64,000 bases of DNA from Lysinibacillus piscis (GTDB taxonomy: Bacteria > Bacillota > Bacilli > Bacillales_A > Planococcaceae): NCBI RefSeq assembly GCF_026012395.1, contig NZ_BRZA01000003.1, positions 124,001-188,000 of the forward strand, read 5' to 3'. This document shows, one piece after another, positions 58,585-64,000 of the stretch. Positions within the stretch are counted from its first letter, which is position 1; each line of letters opens with the position of its first letter. The notes under the pieces were generated by a model that saw only the letters and a list, made by a program, of their open reading frames with translations, did not search any database and was not told the origin of the DNA. The position numbers were made by a program, and so were the translations under genes.

Positions 58585-60735
58585 ATGGCTATTTTCATTC
58601 ATGGTTCTGAACAGCTTTTTCATCTTCAGTCAGGTGATTCCAGTTATATTTTTCAAATTGTAAGCGGTTCACCTGCTCACGTATATTGGGGAAAGAGGCT
58701 TATTGATGCCCCATCACTCCCTTCTCTTTTCGCTTCACGCAAAACAGAGGATTTAGATCGTCTACCATTAGAATATCCGCAGTTCGGGTCTAGCGATTTT
58801 CGCTCTCCAGCCTATCAAGTCCGGTTGCCCGATGGCTCGCGTGTAACTGAGCTCGTTTACCAAACATACCGGCTGATAAAAGGAAAACCTGCACTAGAAG
58901 GGCTTCCATTTGTATATGCAGAGGATGACAATGAAGTAGAAACACTGGAAGTTGAACTGGCAGATCCGTATTCAGGTTTATCTGTTTTCCTCTCATACTC
59001 CGTTTTCACAGAACATAACGCGATTACCCGCTCCGTCCGCTTTATTCATAACGGCAGCGAGACCCTTTATCTTGAACGAGCATTGAGTGCGGTAGTCGAT
59101 TTTCCTGACAGTGAATACGACATGCTTTACTTATCAGGTGCTTGGACACGTGAAGGTCAAATAAAACGGCAGCGCGTAAGGTCTGGCACCTCCCTTATTG
59201 ATAGCCGCCGTGGCGCAAGTGGTCATCAATTGAATCCGTTTCTTGCTCTGATGGACCCGTCTGCAACTGAGGACATCGGGAATGTATTTGCTATGAGCCT
59301 TGTCTATAGTGGTAACTTCCAGGCAGAAGCTGAAGTTGACCAATTTGACCAAACCCGTATGTCAATTGGACTTAACTCATTTGACTTTGAATGGAAACTA
59401 GAAGCTGGCACTTCTTTTCAAACACCAGAAGCAGTGCTGGTATATTCCTGCGAAGGGCTTGGCGGCATGTCAAGGACATTCCACAATCTTTATAGGACAC
59501 GTCTTATTCGAGGCACATTCCGGGATGCAAGGCGTCCAGTGCTTGTAAACAACTGGGAAGCAACATACTTTAATTTCAACGCAGAAATCATTGAATCTAT
59601 TGCCAAGACGGGTGCAGATCTTGGGATTGATTTGTTTGTTTTAGATGATGGATGGTTTGGTAAACGAGATGATGACACAACATCTTTGGGGGATTGGACA
59701 GAAGACCGAAAAAAACTACCGAAAGGACTTGCAGACCTAGCCAAACGAGTTAATGAAACTGGTCTACAGTTTGGCCTGTGGGTTGAGCCAGAAATGATTT
59801 CACCAGACAGCAATCTATATCGGTCACATCCTGACTGGTGCTTACACGTAGAAGGACGCCGACGCACTCTCACACGGACACAGCTTGTTCTTGATTTGTC
59901 TCGGAAAGATGTGAGGGATTATTTATATAACTTGCTCAGTCAGCTATTCAAAAGTGCTCCAATTTCTTATGTTAAGTGGGATATGAATCGAAATATGACA
60001 GAAGTTGGGTCACCTCAGTGGCCAACAGACCAACAAAAAGAAATCAGTCACCGATACATGCTTGGATTATATGAACTACTTGAAGCCCTAATAGTTGAAT
60101 TTCCACATATTTTATTTGAAAGCTGTGCCAGCGGTGGAGGACGTTTTGATCCTGGCATGCTTTATTACATGCCACAGACTTGGACAAGTGACAACACTGA
60201 TGCTGTCTCTCGCCAGAAAATTCAATATGGATTGAGTCTTGTCTACCCTATAAGTACAATTGGAGCGCATGTATCAGCGATTCCAAACCATCAAGTCGGT
60301 CGGAATACCCCTTTAAAAACCCGTGGTGATATAGCGATGATGGGCACCTTTGGTTACGAGATGGATATCCGCACATTTACCGAAGAAGAGAAAAAAACCG
60401 TAAAGCAGCAGATTGCTCAATACAAACAATTGAGCCCTCTTGTACAAAATGGTGATTTTTATCGGTTGAGAAGCCCATTTGAAGGAAATGAAACAGCATG
60501 GATGTTTGTTTCAAAAGATAAGCAGCAGGCAGCTGTATTCTACTTCCGCATTCTCGCAGAAAATCACTATGTACCAAAACGTCTTCGGTTGAAAGGACTT
60601 GATCCTAAAAAAACGTATACACTCGAAGCCACAGGTGAAGCGTTTGGTGGTGATGTGCTCCACGAAGTAGGTATTGCCCTACCGCTGCTACATGGCGATT
60701 ATGTGAGCACCTCTTTCATCCTTTTTGAAAAGTGA
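58585..60735 (+). CDS. GH36 alpha-galactosidase
   Basis: A 716-aa family GH36 enzyme that removes alpha-1,6-galactose side chains from galactomannan or raffinose-type sugars. The nucleophile is Asp466 in YVKWDMNR and the acid/base Asp536 in WTSDNTDAVSR; FVLDDGWFGKRDDD, FGLWVEPEMISPDSNLY and SCASGGGRFDPGM are typical. No signal peptide, so it acts in the cytoplasm. ATG 58585 is preferred, with AAAGGA 10 nt upstream; a TTG three codons earlier is too close. It is the only plus-strand gene of the island. Confidence 0.94.
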   Translation: MAIFIHGSEQLFHLQSGDSSYIFQIVSGSPAHVYWGKRLIDAPSLPSLFASRKTEDLDRLPLEYPQFGSSDFRSPAYQVRLPDGSRVTELVYQTYRLIKGKPALEGLPFVYAEDDNEVETLEVELADPYSGLSVFLSYSVFTEHNAITRSVRFIHNGSETLYLERALSAVVDFPDSEYDMLYLSGAWTREGQIKRQRVRSGTSLIDSRRGASGHQLNPFLALMDPSATEDIGNVFAMSLVYSGNFQAEAEVDQFDQTRMSIGLNSFDFEWKLEAGTSFQTPEAVLVYSCEGLGGMSRTFHNLYRTRLIRGTFRDARRPVLVNNWEATYFNFNAEIIESIAKTGADLGIDLFVLDDGWFGKRDDDTTSLGDWTEDRKKLPKGLADLAKRVNETGLQFGLWVEPEMISPDSNLYRSHPDWCLHVEGRRRTLTRTQLVLDLSRKDVRDYLYNLLSQLFKSAPISYVKWDMNRNMTEVGSPQWPTDQQKEISHRYMLGLYELLEALIVEFPHILFESCASGGGRFDPGMLYYMPQTWTSDNTDAVSRQKIQYGLSLVYPISTIGAHVSAIPNHQVGRNTPLKTRGDIAMMGTFGYEMDIRTFTEEEKKTVKQQIAQYKQLSPLVQNGDFYRLRSPFEGNETAWMFVSKDKQQAAVFYFRILAENHYVPKRLRLKGLDPKKTYTLEATGEAFGGDVLHEVGIALPLLHGDYVSTSFILFEK

Positions 60736-61179
60736 AATATCAAAACCATTTTTGCTAATTATCACTAATTTATATTAATACTTAACAATTTAATTGTTAA
60801 CCTTATTAATTAAGTAAGGAACTGTAGAATAACAAACATAAAAAGCCTCTTCTAGAATAGAGACAGAAAAACAACCACCAACATTCTTTGATACTTTTGA
60901 AATATATTATGAAGTCAATGAACCTCTTCAATCTGTTTTAATGATGCCCGCTGAAGATTTCACTAACAGGTAATGAAGGATTTTTGTGCCTTGGAGTATG
61001 ACTAGCAACATGACCAATTCTTTAGGTTCTATGACTAGAAGTGGATTTTCAGAAATGATTGCATGAATACTACAAAGGCCAAATGCCCCGAAAATCCACC
61101 ATTTTCAGTTGTGCTTGTCCACATGAAAAAGTTGTTTCAATCGCACAGGCCACAAAAATATGATGGTCTATACGAACGA
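60736..61179. other. Gene-free stretch with one inverted repeat
   Basis: No convincing reading frame on either strand. It contains the inverted repeat GTGGATTTTC (61041-61050) and GAAAATCCAC (61090-61099), 39 bp apart, and several stop-broken stretches that could be decayed coding sequence. Cause unknown. Confidence 0.35.
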
Positions 61180-61232
61180 AATAAGAAAAAGAAACGGAAT
61201 CTCCACTAGAGACCCCGTTTCTTTTTCTTATT
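61180..61232. terminator. Long-stem terminator downstream of the MCP gene
   Basis: AATAAGAAAAAGAAACGG (61180-61197) pairs perfectly with CCGTTTCTTTTTCTTATT (61215-61232). The 18-bp stem lies just downstream of the chemotaxis receptor gene on the minus strand. Confidence 0.7.
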
Positions 61233-61266
61233 CACTATGCTCTCTTAAAGCTACTTTTTGGTCTTC

Positions 61267-63015
61267 TTAAAAGTCTTCCCGTCTTTGGTTTTCCTTCCGT
61301 TCCCTTTCGAGTATACTGAAGTGCCTAATGGTCTGTCGTAGCAAAGTAGCTACCTCTGCAAGATTTTCAGTAGATAAGGAAATATTACCCATAGACGCTG
61401 ACTGCTTTGTAGAAGAAGCAGATACCTCTTCTGTATGAGCAGCTGTTTTTTCAGCGAGTACCTTAATTTCCCTTGCATTGGAAACCATTTGTTCTGTCCC
61501 AGCGGCAATTTCCTGAACAGCGGCAGAAACTTCCTGGATTTGCCCTGTAACCAATCCTGTCGCTTCATAAATTTCAGAAAAAGAATTCCCAGCTTCCTGA
61601 ACAATTTCAAGCCCTTTTGTTACTTCTTCTGATGCTGCACCCATTGTAATCATAGCCTGGTTGGTTTCTGATTGAACCGTTGAAATCAGATTTGTAATTC
61701 TTTTTGCAGATTCAGCTGATTGCTCTGCCAACCGACGCACTTCTTCAGCTACAACTGAGAACCCTCTACCATGCTCTCCTACACGCGCCGCTTCAATCGC
61801 AGCATTTAGTGCAAGTAAGCTAGTTTGATCCGCTATTTCTGTAATCGTATCAACAATTTGGCTGATTTCAAGAGAACGAGCACCCAGTCCATTGATTCGC
61901 TCCGCCAGTTGGGCAAAACGCTCATGGATAGAGCCCATCTGGGAAACAGCTTCTTCTAAAGAGTCCTGTCCAGCTACTGCTTTTCCGCTTACATGTAAAG
62001 CAGATACCGATGCAGATTGAGCATTATCAGCAATATGTCGCACAGTTTCTGATAGCTGATTCATTGTTACTACCGTTTCAGTCAGTTCGGTCAGCTGGTT
62101 TTCAGCACTAGCAGCTACCTCACTGGTTACTTCAGTAATTCTCTCCGCTGCCCGCATCGTTTCCTCAGAATAGTTATTTAACTCAACAGAGGCTACTACT
62201 GCCTGTTCAGCTGTTCTATCCACCTGATTGATAACTGAGCGAAGTCCACTTACCATCGCATTGAATGACCTTGTTAATTGTCCGAGCTCGTCTCTTGACT
62301 GATAATCCCCATTTACTGTTAAATCTCCCTTTTCAGCGGCATAAAGTAGCTGTTTCACCCCTTGAATTGGTTTTACAATCCCTTTGGAGATGATGACACT
62401 CAATAATAGAAAAATGATGGATGAAAGTATCCCTAAAACAACTATAATAATACGAGCCACTTTCACATTCGACTGGTTTTGATTATACAGCTCTTTAGCT
62501 CCTTTTTGCTGATAGAGTGTCAGTTGTTCAGCTGATTGAATCATTTTATCCCTCGAAGGCACAGCTCGGTTCATATACAACTTATAGGCCGATTCCTGCT
62601 GCCCATCTATAGCCAACCTTTTTACACTGGTTACTGCACTTAAATAAGCGCTCGTTCCTCCTTTTAACATTTTAAAAAATTCTTTTTCCTTGCCATCTTT
62701 CACTTGTTTCCCATATTGACTCAGCAACTGGATCATTTCTATCATGTCCGTGTCTAGTTCGCTACCAAGCTCATCTCTTAAAACAATATCCGTTGTCACC
62801 ATCATTTCAAGAACACGGGAATCGATTGCTCGGTTTTCAGTACGAATTTGACCCAAAAGCTGTACTGAAGCGAACTTTTCTTCATACATTTTCTCTGACT
62901 GCTTTGCTATTGCATTCATGTAATAATAGCCAATCGCATTGGTTGATACCAGAACCAGCAATGCATTTATTACAATTAGGCCGATTTTTGTCTGGATTTT
63001 CATTTGTTTAATCAT
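61267..63015 (-). CDS. Methyl-accepting chemotaxis protein
   Basis: A 582-aa receptor: transmembrane helix 1 (about residues 10-30), an outer four-helix-bundle ligand domain (about 35-185), transmembrane helix 2 (about 188-210), HAMP (about 212-265) and a cytoplasmic signalling domain with the hairpin tip [20 protein letters not shown], where CheA and CheW bind. The start at 63015 follows GGAGGGCTTGAG. It lies between a GH130 remnant and the alpha-galactosidase, so it might sense mannan sugars, but the ligand domain is of the common 4HB type and gives no direct clue. Confidence 0.92.
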   Translation of the reverse strand: MIKQMKIQTKIGLIVINALLVLVSTNAIGYYYMNAIAKQSEKMYEEKFASVQLLGQIRTENRAIDSRVLEMMVTTDIVLRDELGSELDTDMIEMIQLLSQYGKQVKDGKEKEFFKMLKGGTSAYLSAVTSVKRLAIDGQQESAYKLYMNRAVPSRDKMIQSAEQLTLYQQKGAKELYNQNQSNVKVARIIIVVLGILSSIIFLLLSVIISKGIVKPIQGVKQLLYAAEKGDLTVNGDYQSRDELGQLTRSFNAMVSGLRSVINQVDRTAEQAVVASVELNNYSEETMRAAERITEVTSEVAASAENQLTELTETVVTMNQLSETVRHIADNAQSASVSALHVSGKAVAGQDSLEEAVSQMGSIHERFAQLAERINGLGARSLEISQIVDTITEIADQTSLLALNAAIEAARVGEHGRGFSVVAEEVRRLAEQSAESAKRITNLISTVQSETNQAMITMGAASEEVTKGLEIVQEAGNSFSEIYEATGLVTGQIQEVSAAVQEIAAGTEQMVSNAREIKVLAEKTAAHTEEVSASSTKQSASMGNISLSTENLAEVATLLRQTIRHFSILERERKENQRREDF

Positions 63016-63084
63016 CTCAAGCCCTCCGCCTGTTCGCAAAAAATGCACGCAATGACTTTGTGCATTTTTTACATAACCAACAAT

Positions 63085-63266
63085 TTATTCTGCAGTCTTA
63101 TAAATCATACTTACATACATATTCGCTGCCCTTAAGTAAATAGCAATCCATCCTGTATTAGCTTCATGACATTATTAACAAATTCATTGTGTGTGCCAGT
63201 CACCCCATGGTAGAACATGAGCCAGCCCTCTGTTATTTCAATTGGCACTGGATCACCTTTCATTTC
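63085..63266 (-). pseudogene. GH130 mannoside phosphorylase remnant (C-terminal part)
   Basis: On the minus strand one frame reads GDPVPIEITEGWLMFYHGVT, the family pattern GPPPI.T..GWL..YHGV of GH130 enzymes. After a frame change ANTGWIAIYLRAANMYVSMI follows, matching the GRIAIYYGAADTYV end of the same family. The N-terminal two thirds are missing. GH130 enzymes phosphorolyse beta-mannosyl-glucose or manno-oligosaccharides, which fits the mannan locus; this copy is dead. Confidence 0.65.
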
Positions 63267-63354
63267 TATAGTTATTCATTACCCATCTGATTCATCATGT
63301 GGTAGTGTTGCCCTAGTAAGCAAGGTTTGAATTTACATTTCGAAAGGTATCTCC

Positions 63355-64000
63355 TTACTTAACAGATCCTTGAGAGAATCCGTTGTAAATGTACTTCTGC
63401 AGAGCTAAAAATGTAATAACTGTTGGGATGATTGCTATCATGATGCCAGCTGATATAACTTCCCATTGCGCCCCATACGGTCCTTTAAATTTGAATAATG
63501 CAGTGGATATAACCTGCAGATCTGTTTTCGGCATATACAAAAATGGAGTGTAAAAGTCGTTATATACTCCTACACCTTTTACAATAATAACCGTTACGAT
63601 TGCCGGCTTCAAAAGGGGAAGAATAATTTTCCAATATATTGTCCAATAAGAAGCCCCCTCCAGCATGGCAGATTCATCGAGCGAAATCGAAACAGAGTCA
63701 AGAAACTGCAGGAAGATATATACCGCAATAATATCCGTGCCTAGATACAAAATAATGGCAGCCAGACGTGTATTAAACAAACCTAAATCATTAATAATCT
63801 GGAAAGTCGCTACTTGCGTTGTTACACCAGGAATTAACGTTGCAAGTAAAAAAGCAACGACCAGCAATTTTTTCCCTTTGAAATGAAATCGATGCAAAAC
63901 AAAAGCAATCATGGAGCCCAACAAAGTTGCACCAACAATTGAAACTATCAAAATGATGGCTGTATTCATAAATCCTAAAAGCATTTTGCCTTCCATAAAT
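63355..64000 (-). CDS. Sugar ABC transporter permease (MalG-type), 5' end beyond window
   Basis: At least 215 codons of a membrane permease; the start lies right of the window (family length about 275 aa). About five transmembrane helices are visible and the EAA loop reads EGASYWTIYWKIILPLLKPA, where the ATPase docks. CUT1-family permeases import oligosaccharides together with a binding protein and a second permease, expected further to the right. With the GH130 remnant just downstream, manno-oligosaccharides are a likely substrate. Confidence 0.88.
   Translation of the reverse strand, partial: FMEGKMLLGFMNTAIILIVSIVGATLLGSMIAFVLHRFHFKGKKLLVVAFLLATLIPGVTTQVATFQIINDLGLFNTRLAAIILYLGTDIIAVYIFLQFLDSVSISLDESAMLEGASYWTIYWKIILPLLKPAIVTVIIVKGVGVYNDFYTPFLYMPKTDLQVISTALFKFKGPYGAQWEVISAGIMIAIIPTVITFLALQKYIYNGFSQGSVK

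Noticed and set aside
59490-59873. 127-codon minus-strand frame inside the alpha-galactosidase
   Set aside because: Antisense shadow of a strongly supported GH36 gene; no start signals.
60736-61266. Possible transposase remnant in the gap after the alpha-galactosidase
   Set aside because: Short broken frames are present but none shows a recognisable transposase or enzyme motif.

Overview
The window reads as chromosome of an AT-rich, spore-forming Gram-positive of the Bacillaceae/Caryophanaceae type, most likely Lysinibacillus or a close relative. This is inferred from strong AGGAGG-type ribosome binding sites with frequent TTG/GTG starts, spore-surface-like genes with sigma-K-like promoters, a bacillithiol-transferase-like YfiT, a BpsA/BpsB polyketide pair, CcpA (cre) sites and B. 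subtilis-type genes (YunC, BltR/BltD, VmlR, Gmu proteins). No rRNA, tRNA, CRISPR array, prophage or intact insertion sequence was seen.

Left part (1-32.4 kb): mostly ordinary accessory chromosome. In order: HAD hydrolase (cut by the edge), rsgA behind an unusual leader, bpsA-bpsB, a spore-surface-like block (3.3-7.3 kb), yfiT, a sigma/anti-sigma pair, small enzymes and lipoproteins, a vmlR-type ABC-F resistance gene behind a textbook attenuator, more spore-associated small genes, a SAM riboswitch that now leads into a broken cyclase gene, and a BltR-BltD module in which the efflux pump is a MATE protein. Three ECF sigma-factor modules follow within 5.3 kb (27.1-32.4 kb). The last of them pairs a sigma factor with a PadR-like protein that carries an anti-sigma-like N terminus and with a SEDS (FtsW/RodA-type) membrane protein.

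Middle (32.4-45.1 kb): a beta-glucoside locus. It has a cellobiose-type PTS (separate EIIA, EIIB, EIIC), a LicR-type PRD regulator, GH1 and GH4 phospho-beta-glucosidases, a ROK kinase and an RpiR regulator, with a cre site and a large inverted repeat at the operon promoter. An alpha/beta hydrolase and a two-gene ABC exporter follow.

Right part (45.1-64 kb): a galactoglucomannan utilisation island. Secreted GH5 mannanase, GH113 mannanase, GH36 alpha-galactosidase, a CE7 esterase and an SGNH esterase would trim the polymer. A Gmu-type PTS (gmuB, gmuA, gmuC) would import and phosphorylate the oligosaccharides. GH1 GmuD, two ROK kinases and mannose-6-phosphate isomerase would lead the products into glycolysis. 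Two GmuR-type GntR paralogues and paired cre/operator modules would control it. An IS110 remnant splits the operon, a lipid-glycosyltransferase remnant sits at its left border, and a GH130 mannoside-phosphorylase remnant lies between a chemotaxis receptor and a sugar ABC permease at the right edge. The island looks acquired and partly decayed.
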